NCBI RefSeq assembly: GCF_017874035.1
Contig: NZ_JAGGKV010000009.1
Coordinates: 124,001-188,000, forward strand
Direction of reading: 5' to 3'
Length of the DNA: 64,000 nt
DNA from: Paenibacillus aceris
Lineage (GTDB): Bacteria; Bacillota; Bacilli; Paenibacillales; NBRC-103111
The translations under genes were made by a program, and so were the position numbers. A model generated the notes under the pieces. The model made no database searches, had not been told where the DNA came from, and was given only the letters and a program-made list of their open reading frames with translations. The number at the start of each line of letters is the position of its first letter. Positions within the stretch are counted from its first letter, which is position 1. This document shows positions 32,976-41,267 of this stretch, one piece after another.

Positions 32976-34148
32976 TTGAGGCATCGTATTGGCTTCCCGG
33001 CACTTGCGTTAATGCTGCTGCTTACTACTGGCTGCTGGGATCGCGTAGAAGTGAATGACATGGCCTTGATTATCTCAGCAGGCGTGGACATAGGCAAAGA
33101 AGATAAAATTGAAATGACCATTCAAGTTTTTATCCCGAATCCAGCCTCGGCAGGTACGGAGGGAAGCGGAGGGGGGGAAGGAAATGTGTATACACTTACA
33201 TCGAGAGGCGCCTCTATGGCGGATGCTTTAAGCGAATTGCAAAAGAAGCTGCCTCGTTATTTTTCCTGGGGGCATGCGAAGGCTTACTTTTTTGGTGAAG
33301 AGTTGGCCAGACGCGGCATGTTTGACGAATTTGATTTCCTATTCAGGGATATCCAGACGCGGGAGCAGGCAAATTTCTTTGTATGCAGAGGAACCGCCAG
33401 ACAGTTGTTAGAGTCGCAAGTGGATCCCAATACCTACGAAACATTAATCAAGCTTTCACAAAAACCTCTTAATCGTTCTTCTACGATGCATGAGATAGAG
33501 GAAGTATTAAGCAGTGAATCTCAATCCTTTATTTTGCCTGTTATTGCGCCCAGCTTAGTAATGATGAATAAAACTAAAAAGCAGCTCTTAAGTGTGGATG
33601 GAATGTCTGTTATCCAAAAACAGAAACTGATAGGCTTTCTCACTCCTGAATCTGTCATGGGAATCCGGCTGTTAAGACCGAGGGATCTTGGCCGAAACAT
33701 AACGATTACACAAGAGCTCGATGGCGGAAAAATAGTGATTAAAATCATGCATACCAAAATTCGCTTGAATCCTTCCATAGTAAACGGAGAATGGAAAATG
33801 AAAGTAAGACTGACGATGGATGCCGATATCGTACAAAATTCAAGTACAATTGTTCTCGCCAAAGGCTCCGATACCATGAGGCGAATCGAGGAGCCTTTCA
33901 ATGAAAAAATAAAGGGAATAATGGTAAACACGCTACAGCAATTGCAAACCGAGCAGAAAGCGGATGTTGTCGGGTTTGCAAGAGCTTTTCATAAAAAATA
34001 TCCGCACCAATGGAAAGCTGCCAAAGGTGAGTGGGAAACACGGTTTCAAACGATGGATATTCAAGTGGAAGTCGACAGTTCCATTCAAAGACCCGGAATT
34101 GCCAATATCTCGGTGCGTAAAGGAAGAAATGAGGTGGGAAATGAGTGA
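32976..34148 (+). CDS. Germinant receptor lipoprotein, Ger(x)C family
   Basis: 390 residues from a TTG start behind GGAGGGGAAGGG. The lipobox LLLTTGCWDRVE and the N-terminal VNDMALIISAGVD are diagnostic of Ger(x)C proteins, the lipid-anchored C subunit of spore germinant receptors. It ends in ATGAGTGA, so its stop overlaps the start of the GerB-type gene by eight bases (translational coupling). Confidence 0.92.
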   Translation: MRHRIGFPALALMLLLTTGCWDRVEVNDMALIISAGVDIGKEDKIEMTIQVFIPNPASAGTEGSGGGEGNVYTLTSRGASMADALSELQKKLPRYFSWGHAKAYFFGEELARRGMFDEFDFLFRDIQTREQANFFVCRGTARQLLESQVDPNTYETLIKLSQKPLNRSSTMHEIEEVLSSESQSFILPVIAPSLVMMNKTKKQLLSVDGMSVIQKQKLIGFLTPESVMGIRLLRPRDLGRNITITQELDGGKIVIKIMHTKIRLNPSIVNGEWKMKVRLTMDADIVQNSSTIVLAKGSDTMRRIEEPFNEKIKGIMVNTLQQLQTEQKADVVGFARAFHKKYPHQWKAAKGEWETRFQTMDIQVEVDSSIQRPGIANISVRKGRNEVGNE

Positions 34149-35238
34149 CATGGTCTTATCAAACCGTCAAATTTTTTGGATGATGGTAAGCACGCAAGTC
34201 ATTATGACCATTCTGTTGACCACAGCTCCCGCCATTCAAATGGCAAAACAAGATGCTTGGATTTCTTTGGTCGCGTCTACGGCGATATCATCAGGCATTG
34301 CCTATGTTTGCGGGAAGCTTGCCCTGATATTTCCTGACAAAACACTTGTGGATTTTAACCGGATATTGCTGGGTAAATGGTTAGGCGGGGTTATTTCTGC
34401 TTTGTATTTGCTGGTCTGGATCGTCATTCTTACTGTGATATTAAAACAATTCAGTTTATTTATCACAGGCACAATCATGCCCAGAACACCAGTATTTTTA
34501 ATTCAAATTCTGATGTTTCTCGTTGTGCTCTATCCGACGATACATGGCGTTGGGGTAATTGCCCGTATTTGTGAATTAACGGGTCCTATAATTTTGATTG
34601 GCGTTATTGGTCCTATGTTTTTAGCTATAAATCAACTTGAACGAGATCGGCTGCTGCCAATATATTCGGATAACGGCTTCCTCCCATTAATGAAAGGTGC
34701 GCTGCCAACAGCTGCTTTCTTAGGCGATTGCATCATGCTTTTCATACTGATTGCCTTTGTCGCTAAGCGAAAGGAGACTATTCGTCATGCGGTAGGAGGG
34801 GTCATGGTCTCAGGAATCATAACCTTGATTTCTGTTATTTTCAGCATCTTAATGTTTGGACCCAACGTTGCAGCCAATTACACCTATCCTATGCTCATGA
34901 TCGTCCGCTCGATTTCCATCGGCGGCATTATTGAAAATCTGGATGCCATCGTTGTTACTATCTGGATCATGAGCGTTTTTACCAAGTTAGCGCTTTATTT
35001 ATTTGTTTCAGGCTATGGCACAACACAGCTCTTGGGTTTAAAAGACTGGAAAAAAACGACATGGGTCATAGCGGCTATCGTCATGGCAGCATCATTACTC
35101 CCCTTTAATTACGAGGAGATATCCGTCATTTTTCCTTTGAAAGCAGCTGTTCCTTATGTGTTCCCGATCTTCATGGCGGGTTGTCCGGTTTTACTGCTTC
35201 TTTTGGCTCTGCTTAAGCGGAAGAAACTCTCGAGTTAA
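34141..35238 (+). CDS. Germinant receptor permease-like protein, GerB/GerAB family
   Basis: 365 residues with about ten membrane helices, the amino-acid-permease-like B subunit that is thought to sense the germinant. Typical segments are ISNRQ/LSNRQIFWMMVSTQ at the N-terminus and PVFLIQILMFLVVLYPTIHG in the middle. The start (ATG at 34141 with GAGGTGGGA upstream) overlaps the preceding stop; the frame further up is inside gerC. No clear terminator was seen before the next gene. Confidence 0.92.
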   Translation: MSDMVLSNRQIFWMMVSTQVIMTILLTTAPAIQMAKQDAWISLVASTAISSGIAYVCGKLALIFPDKTLVDFNRILLGKWLGGVISALYLLVWIVILTVILKQFSLFITGTIMPRTPVFLIQILMFLVVLYPTIHGVGVIARICELTGPIILIGVIGPMFLAINQLERDRLLPIYSDNGFLPLMKGALPTAAFLGDCIMLFILIAFVAKRKETIRHAVGGVMVSGIITLISVIFSILMFGPNVAANYTYPMLMIVRSISIGGIIENLDAIVVTIWIMSVFTKLALYLFVSGYGTTQLLGLKDWKKTTWVIAAIVMAASLLPFNYEEISVIFPLKAAVPYVFPIFMAGCPVLLLLLALLKRKKLSS

Positions 35239-35330
35239 TATAGATTACATATATTTCATTCCCCACGGGCAAACCAAATCAAGGATGAATGAATCCGCAA
35301 ATATCGGAAACGGGGCAGGGATGAAAACGT

Positions 35331-36146
35331 ATGAGCGTACAAATCGCACAAAAAACAGGAATGATTCTTCCGGATTTAAAAGACAAGGTAGCCTTGATCA
35401 CTGGAGCAGGCTCGGGCATTGGCAGAGCGACCGCGATCATGTTCGCGCAGCAAGGAATGAAGGTGTGCCTTGTTGATTTGAAGGATGAGCGAAGAGAGCA
35501 AACGAAGCAGGAAATAGCCGCAGCAGGCGGGCAGTGTATCACGGTGGACGTGGATATTTCTGATCCGGCACGCGTCGAAGAGGCCTACGCACAGACGGTA
35601 AAAACGTGGGGCCGACTAGATGTTGTTTTTGCCAATGCTGGCATTAATGGCGTTCTGGCACCCATCGAGGACATGAAGCCTGAGGATTGGGATCGAACAC
35701 TTTCCGTCAATTTGAAAGGAACGTTTTTTTGCGTTAAGTACGCGATTCCACATATGAAAAAACAGGGCGGCAGCATTATTGTCACGAGCTCTATCAATGG
35801 CAGCCGGGCTTTCTCCGGATTTGGCATGACGGCGTACAGCACCTCGAAAGCTGGGCAGGTTGCATTTGCGAAAATGGCTTCGCTGGAATTGGCGCGGTAT
35901 AAAATCCGGGTCAACGCCATTTGTCCTGGCTCGATTGAGACGAATATCGGTGAAAATACAAAGCCGACACCTGAGCTCGAAAAAATTAAAATTCCAGTGA
36001 AATATCCCGAGGGCAGCCAGCCCTTGGAACATGCGGCGGGACAGCCAGAGCAGGTCGCCAGTCTTGTGGCATTCTTGGCATCAGATGCTTCAAACCATAT
36101 AACCGGCACGGAATTATTCATTGATGGTGCCGAATCTCTCCTATAG
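35331..36146 (+). CDS. Short-chain dehydrogenase/reductase (SDR)
   Basis: 271 residues. Classic SDR motifs: ALITGAGSGIGRATAIMF (TGxxxGxG NAD(P) turn), FANAGIN (NAG), VTSSINGS (catalytic Ser region) and YSTSKAGQVAF (YxxxK), plus the late INAICPGSIETNI-type segment. It oxidises or reduces an alcohol or carbonyl with NAD(P)H; the substrate is unknown. It lies about 90 bases behind the germination operon and before a terminator, so it may be partly read through from that operon. Confidence 0.9.
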   Translation: MSVQIAQKTGMILPDLKDKVALITGAGSGIGRATAIMFAQQGMKVCLVDLKDERREQTKQEIAAAGGQCITVDVDISDPARVEEAYAQTVKTWGRLDVVFANAGINGVLAPIEDMKPEDWDRTLSVNLKGTFFCVKYAIPHMKKQGGSIIVTSSINGSRAFSGFGMTAYSTSKAGQVAFAKMASLELARYKIRVNAICPGSIETNIGENTKPTPELEKIKIPVKYPEGSQPLEHAAGQPEQVASLVAFLASDASNHITGTELFIDGAESLL

Positions 36147-36156
36147 AATACTTAAG

Positions 36157-36185
36157 GACTGCCGAGATCATCGGCAGTCTTTCTA
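36157..36185 (+). terminator. Rho-independent terminator
   Basis: GACTGCCGA and TCGGCAGTC form a perfect 9-bp stem with a 5-base loop, followed by TTTCTATTT. Confidence 0.85.
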
Positions 36186-36222
36186 TTTGTCAAAATATCC
36201 GCGAATAACGACGAAAACTATA

Positions 36223-36251
36223 TTGACACACGATATATCGTCAGATAATAT
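36223..36251 (+). promoter_or_regulatory. SigA promoter with embedded palindromic operator of the PadR gene
   Basis: TTGACA and TAATAT are exactly 17 bases apart. The spacer contains the perfect palindrome CGATATATCG. A half-copy, ACGATATAT, recurs at 36290-36298 close to the PadR start, and GATATACGTTATAT lies between. Together this suggests autoregulation by the downstream PadR. Confidence 0.7.
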
Positions 36252-36324
36252 AGTGATATACGTTATATTGTTACTCTATATAGCTACGGACGATATATGT
36301 TTCAAATAAAGTGAGGTGAAACCA

Positions 36325-36666
36325 TTGACGGAGCTTTCCAAAGATTTACTGCCTTTGACCGAGGCGTTTTTCTACATTCTAGTGACTCTGTATCCCCGTG
36401 CTGCGCATGGGTATGCCATGATGCAGGATGTAGAAAAAATAAGCGCAGGACGGGTTCGTATTGGGGCAGGCACGCTATACACCGCTTTAAATACACTTCA
36501 GAAAAAAGGGTTGATCGAAAATGTCCCTGAGATTGAGATTGGGGCGGATTCACGGCGCAAGCTGTATGCCATAACGGAGTTGGGCAAGATCGTTTTAAAA
36601 GCCGAAATGGAACGTATGGAAGAATTACTATTGAATGCGAGATCAGCTATCACAAATGTTGAGTAG
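36325..36666 (+). CDS. PadR-family transcriptional regulator
   Basis: 113 residues from a TTG start with GAGGTG six bases upstream; GTG 36316 is the alternative. The winged-helix PadR fold is recognisable from FYILVTLYPRAAHGYAMMQD and IGAGTLYTALNTLQKKGLI, followed by RRKLYAITELGKIVL. It lies directly in front of a DUF2812 gene, the common PadR partner. The palindromic promoter upstream suggests autoregulation. Confidence 0.9.
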   Translation: MTELSKDLLPLTEAFFYILVTLYPRAAHGYAMMQDVEKISAGRVRIGAGTLYTALNTLQKKGLIENVPEIEIGADSRRKLYAITELGKIVLKAEMERMEELLLNARSAITNVE

Positions 36667-36684
36667 GGAAAGGAAGAGCGGACT

Positions 36685-37245
36685 ATGACAAGATCCTCAA
36701 GCAACCGTTTCGAATATCGGACTAGAATTTCATTTGTTTGGAATTACGAGAAGGATGAGTCTTGGCTTACTGGCTTGTCTGCGCAAGGACTGCACCTCAA
36801 TAAACCGGGACTCATACGAAGCCGTTTTGAAAAGGATACCTCGGTACGTTATGTCTATCGTATGGATTATCAGAAAATCAGCGGCAAAGAAAGCCTGAAC
36901 GAATATATGACGCTCTTTGAGGATTCAGGCTGGGAACATGTTGGATCGCTTGTGGGCTGGCATTATTTTAGAAAACGATATGACGAAGGTGAATCGTATG
37001 ATATTTATACCGACCGTGGATCTGTGAAGCAGTTGCTTCGCAGAGTACAGTTAACTTTGGGAATCATTGGGTTAGCTAACGTACTGCCGCTTATTCTAAA
37101 TATCAACAATTTGCGTTCCGAAGCTCGCTCATCACTGATAGAAAGCACATTCACATTCGTGGTTGTTCTTGAAATTGTCATCATTCTGTTGTTATCTTAC
37201 GGCTGCTTGCGATTCGAGCAAAAGATCAAGAAGCTTGATGAATAA
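36685..37245 (+). CDS. DUF2812 membrane protein, PadR partner
   Basis: 186 residues. The N-terminal soluble domain reads WNYEKDESWLTGLSAQGLHL, then YRMDYQKISGKESLNEYMTL and GWEHVGSLVGWHYFRKR, the DUF2812 pattern. Two membrane helices follow. DUF2812 proteins usually sit behind a PadR regulator, but their function is unknown. AAAGGAAGAG precedes the ATG. Confidence 0.85.
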   Translation: MTRSSSNRFEYRTRISFVWNYEKDESWLTGLSAQGLHLNKPGLIRSRFEKDTSVRYVYRMDYQKISGKESLNEYMTLFEDSGWEHVGSLVGWHYFRKRYDEGESYDIYTDRGSVKQLLRRVQLTLGIIGLANVLPLILNINNLRSEARSSLIESTFTFVVVLEIVIILLLSYGCLRFEQKIKKLDE

Positions 37246-37260
37246 GAATCGATGAAGCAA

Positions 37261-38106
37261 TTATTTGTCATCTTGCTCCAACTCGCGTAATCGTTCGAGT
37301 ATTCTTCGCTTTCGGTACAGCATTTTTGCAGCTTCGCCAACGTCTTTCAGCGTTCCACGGTTAATCCATGCGCCAAAAAGGATGCCGGCAATTGGAATCA
37401 GCTGAAAAAGCTTCTTCCAGCCCCAATTATCGCGGTAAGTAGCGAACACTTCACGCCATCCTTGAAGCTGCGAGATCATCTGCGCGTCAGCTTTCTCATT
37501 GACGGCATAATCGGCAAGCTCTTCGAGAATCGCCTTTTTACCGACAATGTCCGCTGACGAGAATTGCATGCATTTGATCGTAAAGATTCTTTCCTGCTTG
37601 ATTTTCGGATCGTAACCATAACAGATCGCGAGCTCTTGAATCGTTTTGAGAGACAACCCAAGCACGGCCGGTATATCGATGGCGAGGGTCAGAATTCCGC
37701 CTATTCCTGTTGTGGCTCCTTGGAGTCCGGCCAAAGTTGTGCGGCTTTGAACAATTTCATCGGCAGCTTGATCCATGATGTTCAGCGGTAGCAGCCCAAC
37801 GTCCTCAATCACCGCGATGTGCTTTTGCGCCGGATGATTTCCCTCTATGCGACTGTACACTTCCTCTATATGACGCAGCGTGCCTGATTCCGAAATAAGA
37901 TAGCGGCCACCCGCCTGCAAATAATTCCCTAGCTCATTCAATGCTTCGCTAATTTTGGTATTCAAAAATTTAGGTGTTAAACGATCAAGCAATTGGAAGG
38001 GCAGCCGCCCGATTTTCTCCCAAAACCACAAATCTTTCTGCTCTGATTCCCAGGCGCGTATCGTGTGTAGCTCTTGCAGCAAAACTTCTCTTGTTTCCAT
38101 CATCAC
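37261..38106 (-). CDS. EcsC family protein
   Basis: 281 residues. The EcsC fold is suggested by the alpha-helical content, the conserved Gly-rich amphipathic segment TLAGLQGATTGIGGILTLAI followed by DIPAVLGLSLKTIQELA, and the C-terminal IPIAGILFGAWINRGTLKDV. EcsC domain proteins are peripheral membrane proteins of unclear function; this is not in an ecsAB operon. An AAAGGAG site precedes the ATG. It converges with the DUF2812 gene. Confidence 0.88.
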   Translation of the reverse strand: MMMETREVLLQELHTIRAWESEQKDLWFWEKIGRLPFQLLDRLTPKFLNTKISEALNELGNYLQAGGRYLISESGTLRHIEEVYSRIEGNHPAQKHIAVIEDVGLLPLNIMDQAADEIVQSRTTLAGLQGATTGIGGILTLAIDIPAVLGLSLKTIQELAICYGYDPKIKQERIFTIKCMQFSSADIVGKKAILEELADYAVNEKADAQMISQLQGWREVFATYRDNWGWKKLFQLIPIAGILFGAWINRGTLKDVGEAAKMLYRKRRILERLRELEQDDK

Positions 38107-38169
38107 TCACTACTCCTTTGCAAGTTGTATACGTTACAGTGGCGGATTAGGATTCAATGAACGCATTCA

Positions 38170-39177
38170 CTAGTCAAAGGAGATGTGAGCGGAACTATCG
38201 CATATTTCGCTAGAAGGCTCTAATTTATTTTTTTGATAACGTGTAGCTACTTGCTCCAAATATTTATGAATCAACGCATCGACGGATTCGGGGTTGAGAC
38301 CCTTTTTGCGGAAGGAGCTAGGCGGAGTACCCATTTCTTTGGTGAACACTTGTGTAAAATAGTGAATGCTTTCAAATCCGGTATCTTCTGCGATCTGTTT
38401 GAGCGGGATGTCCGTGTAACCGAGCAAATAAGCGGCTCTCTTGACCCTTTCCGTCTTGACGACCGAAGGGAAGGATTGCCCTAATTCTTCCGCCATAAGG
38501 CGAGAGAGCTGCCTTTCGGACAAATGCAGGCTTTGAGCTACATCGGAAAGCGCAATTTTATTCGTAAGATGAGTCTGGATGTACTCTTTTGCCCGTTTAA
38601 GTGTTCCTTGCAGCTCTGAAATTGCCGTGGAGGAAACCGTATCGCCCGAGATGCAATGATGCAGAAATAAGTTGATACAGCTCATAACAAGCGAGTATGC
38701 AAGCTGTTCAATAGATTCTTTGTAGCGTATTTCAGGTTCGGCGGCTTGAATAAGCAGAGCATGCCAAATAAGTGCGGGCGCCGTTTGCTCCGCATTCGGG
38801 ATGAATAAGTGCGGATAAGCGCATAGTTGATGGAAATCACGCATAAATGCTTCACCGCATTCGGAAGCTACGGGCTCAAGTGCAAAGAAAAGCAGCAGCA
38901 TGCCCTCATCGCTTTGTATATAGTGCCGGCTCTCGGGCTTGGAGCAATAGAGGGTTCCGGCACGCAGCGGGTAGGTGACGCCATTTGAAAAGTAAACGCC
39001 TTCACCCTGGACGACATAACAAATTTCAAAAAAAGTATGTGCGTGGGGACTATTTCCTTTATGCTGCGGCTTCGCTCCCCAATAGTGAATAAAGATGGAT
39101 GCGGAGGCCCCTTGCAGCTGAACCAAATGCTGGTTGAGATATAGGTTGCTGCGGGAATAGACGGTATGGCTCAGCAT
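38170..39177 (-). CDS. AraC-family transcriptional regulator with cupin sensor
   Basis: 335 residues. An N-terminal cupin-like arm (HAHTFFEICYVVQGEGVYF) senses a ligand, and the C-terminal two HTH motifs (IALSDVAQSLHLSERQLSRL, then PLKQIAEDTGFESIHYFTQVF) bind DNA. It is divergent from the kdgD-like operon, which it probably controls; direct repeats lie in the shared promoter region. The likely inducer is an acid sugar or its breakdown product, by context only. Confidence 0.9.
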   Translation of the reverse strand: MLSHTVYSRSNLYLNQHLVQLQGASASIFIHYWGAKPQHKGNSPHAHTFFEICYVVQGEGVYFSNGVTYPLRAGTLYCSKPESRHYIQSDEGMLLLFFALEPVASECGEAFMRDFHQLCAYPHLFIPNAEQTAPALIWHALLIQAAEPEIRYKESIEQLAYSLVMSCINLFLHHCISGDTVSSTAISELQGTLKRAKEYIQTHLTNKIALSDVAQSLHLSERQLSRLMAEELGQSFPSVVKTERVKRAAYLLGYTDIPLKQIAEDTGFESIHYFTQVFTKEMGTPPSSFRKKGLNPESVDALIHKYLEQVATRYQKNKLEPSSEICDSSAHISFD

Positions 39178-39246
39178 GAAAGTGATCTCCCCTCTATTTG
39201 GCTAATTGGCTGCCCTCTATTATATCACGGAATTTTTTAAAAAAGC

Positions 39247-39289
39247 GGCGTGTTTTTATAAAGACCGGCAAAGGGCGTGTTTTCTATAA
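39247..39289. promoter_or_regulatory. Direct repeats in the divergent AraC/kdgD promoter region
   Basis: GGCGTGTTTTTATAA (39247) and GGCGTGTTTTCTATAA (39274) are near-identical direct repeats 27 bp apart. The second overlaps a TATAAT of the acid-sugar operon. Direct repeats next to a promoter are typical AraC-type operators. Confidence 0.5.
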
Positions 39290-39323
39290 TGAGATGTAAG
39301 ATAACGAAAAGGGGCTGTTCGAT

Positions 39324-40250
39324 ATGGGAAGCGATAAGCATGTGTCACTTGCAGGCATAATGGGATTTCCGGTAACGCCGTTTGATGATAACGATTATGT
39401 GAATGAGAAAGCATTCGAGGCTAATGTCCAATTTTTATTGAATAATGGCTTAGATTCTGTGTTTGTTTGCGCGGGTTCCGGGGAGTTTCAATCTTTGGAT
39501 ATTCAAGAGTACGAGAGACTCGTTACCGTTGGAGTATCGGTTGTTGCAGGAAAAGTGCCTGTGTTTGCAGGTGCCGGCGGCAACTTGAAGGAAGCTGTCG
39601 AACGCGCGCAGTTGGCGGAAAGAGTAGGTGCGAACGGCTTATTGCTGCTGCCGCCTTATCTGATCATTCCTGAGCAGGAAGGGCTGTATCAATATTATCG
39701 GACGATCGCGCAGAGTACGGAATTACCTGTCATCATTTATCAGCGGGATAATGCTGTATTCACATTAGGAACGCTGGAGAAATTAGCGAACCTGCCGAAC
39801 GTCATTGGGTTCAAAGACGGTCTGGGCAACTTCGAGCTTAATATCGAATTCGTTCAATCCATAGGCTCTAAGCTGCAATGGATGAACGGGATGCCGCTTG
39901 CTGAGCTGACAATGCCCGCTTACAATGCGCTTGGATTTCATTCTTACTCATCCGCTATTTCCAATTACATTCCTCAGGTATCGAGAAAATATTACGAGAG
40001 CTTAATCGGCGGCGACCAAGCTTCTCTGCAAGCCATCTATCGCGAAGTGATTTTACCGATTCACCGCATCCGGCAGCTTCGTAAAGGCTATGCGGTTTCA
40101 CTTATTAAAGCGGGCATGGATATCGTCGGGTTGCCAGTCGGTCTGCAGGTTCGGTCACCATTAGTGAAAGTAGAAAGAGAGCACTATGTACAGTTGGAAT
40201 CGATTATTAAGAAGAGCATAGATCTTATCGCGGCTACTAATAACGTTTAG
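39324..40250 (+). CDS. kdgD: 5-dehydro-4-deoxyglucarate dehydratase-like (DapA superfamily)
   Basis: 308 residues. The DHDPS/NAL fold is clear: GFPVTPFDDNDYVNEKAFEA near the start, AGSGEFQSLDIQEYERLV, IIYQRDNAVF with the catalytic Tyr, and VIGFKDGLGN with the Schiff-base Lys near residue 164. NGMPLAELTMPAYNALG followed by FHSYSSAISNYIP matches KdgD rather than DapA. KdgD converts 5-keto-4-deoxyglucarate to 2-oxoglutarate semialdehyde, CO2 and water. It leads an operon with a UxuA-like enzyme and an aldehyde dehydrogenase, which fits the last two steps of aldarate breakdown. AAAGGGGCT precedes the ATG. Confidence 0.82.
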   Translation: MGSDKHVSLAGIMGFPVTPFDDNDYVNEKAFEANVQFLLNNGLDSVFVCAGSGEFQSLDIQEYERLVTVGVSVVAGKVPVFAGAGGNLKEAVERAQLAERVGANGLLLLPPYLIIPEQEGLYQYYRTIAQSTELPVIIYQRDNAVFTLGTLEKLANLPNVIGFKDGLGNFELNIEFVQSIGSKLQWMNGMPLAELTMPAYNALGFHSYSSAISNYIPQVSRKYYESLIGGDQASLQAIYREVILPIHRIRQLRKGYAVSLIKAGMDIVGLPVGLQVRSPLVKVEREHYVQLESIIKKSIDLIAATNNV

Positions 40251-40266
40251 GAGGAAATGAACCATA

Positions 40267-41265
40267 ATGAAAGTATCCATTCAAGTTCCTACATGTGATC
40301 TGTCGGATAGCGATTTAAAACAAATGTGCCAGCTCGGTGTCGACTGCATTGATTTTACGCGAGGCTCGTCGTTTCCGGGAGTGAAAGAACTAGGTTATCC
40401 GGATCTGGATCAGCTTCTTAAACTCAAACGCCGAATCCGCTCACACGGGATGGACATCAATCGAGTGACGCTTCCTGATATATCAAGCAGCTTCATGCAG
40501 GATGAACCCGGTTCCGAGATTCAGCTGGACCATGTCAGCAACGCGATTAAAGCATTTGGCGAGGCTGGGATTTCGCTGGTTCGCCAGCGCTTTGCAGGCG
40601 ATGTTTTTCCGTATATGTCAGAGGAGTATACAGCCGTACACCGAGGCGGGGCACTGGTTCGCGGGGAGTCCATCCGGCGCAATCCGGAACTTCAGCCTCC
40701 GACTGTGGAACAGTTGAATGCTTGGTGGAAGCGCTTCGACATAGTCTTCGGGAGACTGGTTCCTTTGGCAGAACAATACAATGTGAATTTGGCCGTGCAT
40801 CCTTCGGATACGCCTCATCATAATACACCATTCGGCGGGCTTGGTTTTCATCGAGTCATCGACGCCTTCCCTAGCCGGAATGTAGGTCTGGTTTATTGTG
40901 TGGGTACACGAGGTGAGGCAGGCGGTACCCCGTTAGTTCTTGATGAAATTTATCAATACGGACGCAAAGACCGGATTTTTCTGGTTCACTTCCGTAACAT
41001 TCGAGGCAGTTTGGCTACGGCAGGGGCATTTGAAGAGGCGCTGCTTGACGATGGTCATATGAATATGGCCAAAATCCTATTAGCTCTGCATAAAGTCGGC
41101 TATAACGGTTGTATTAACCCGGATCATATTACCTCGTTGGAAATGGATCGAGCTCCTCATAATCCTTCGAAATCCGGCATGGGTTGGGTTGGTTGGGCTT
41201 ATTCCATCGGTTATGTGAAAGCGCTTCTAGCAGCGCTAACCGAATTTCGAGGCGGGAGGGATTAA
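40267..41265 (+). CDS. Mannonate dehydratase (UxuA)-like TIM-barrel enzyme
   Basis: 332 residues. Landmark segments are NLAVHPSDTPHHNTPFGGLG, FLVHFRNIRGS, DDGHMNMAKILLALHKVGYNG, INPDHITS and GWVGWAYSIGYVKALLAA, which match the metal-binding His/Cys/Asp framework of UxuA D-mannonate dehydratases. It is a little shorter than typical UxuA and lies between kdgD and an aldehyde dehydrogenase. UxuA makes 2-keto-3-deoxygluconate, which does not feed KdgD, so this member may act on an aldarate instead. That is inference. An AGGAGG site lies ten bases before the ATG, and the next gene begins two bases after its stop. Confidence 0.72.
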   Translation: MKVSIQVPTCDLSDSDLKQMCQLGVDCIDFTRGSSFPGVKELGYPDLDQLLKLKRRIRSHGMDINRVTLPDISSSFMQDEPGSEIQLDHVSNAIKAFGEAGISLVRQRFAGDVFPYMSEEYTAVHRGGALVRGESIRRNPELQPPTVEQLNAWWKRFDIVFGRLVPLAEQYNVNLAVHPSDTPHHNTPFGGLGFHRVIDAFPSRNVGLVYCVGTRGEAGGTPLVLDEIYQYGRKDRIFLVHFRNIRGSLATAGAFEEALLDDGHMNMAKILLALHKVGYNGCINPDHITSLEMDRAPHNPSKSGMGWVGWAYSIGYVKALLAALTEFRGGRD

Positions 41266-41267
41266 AC

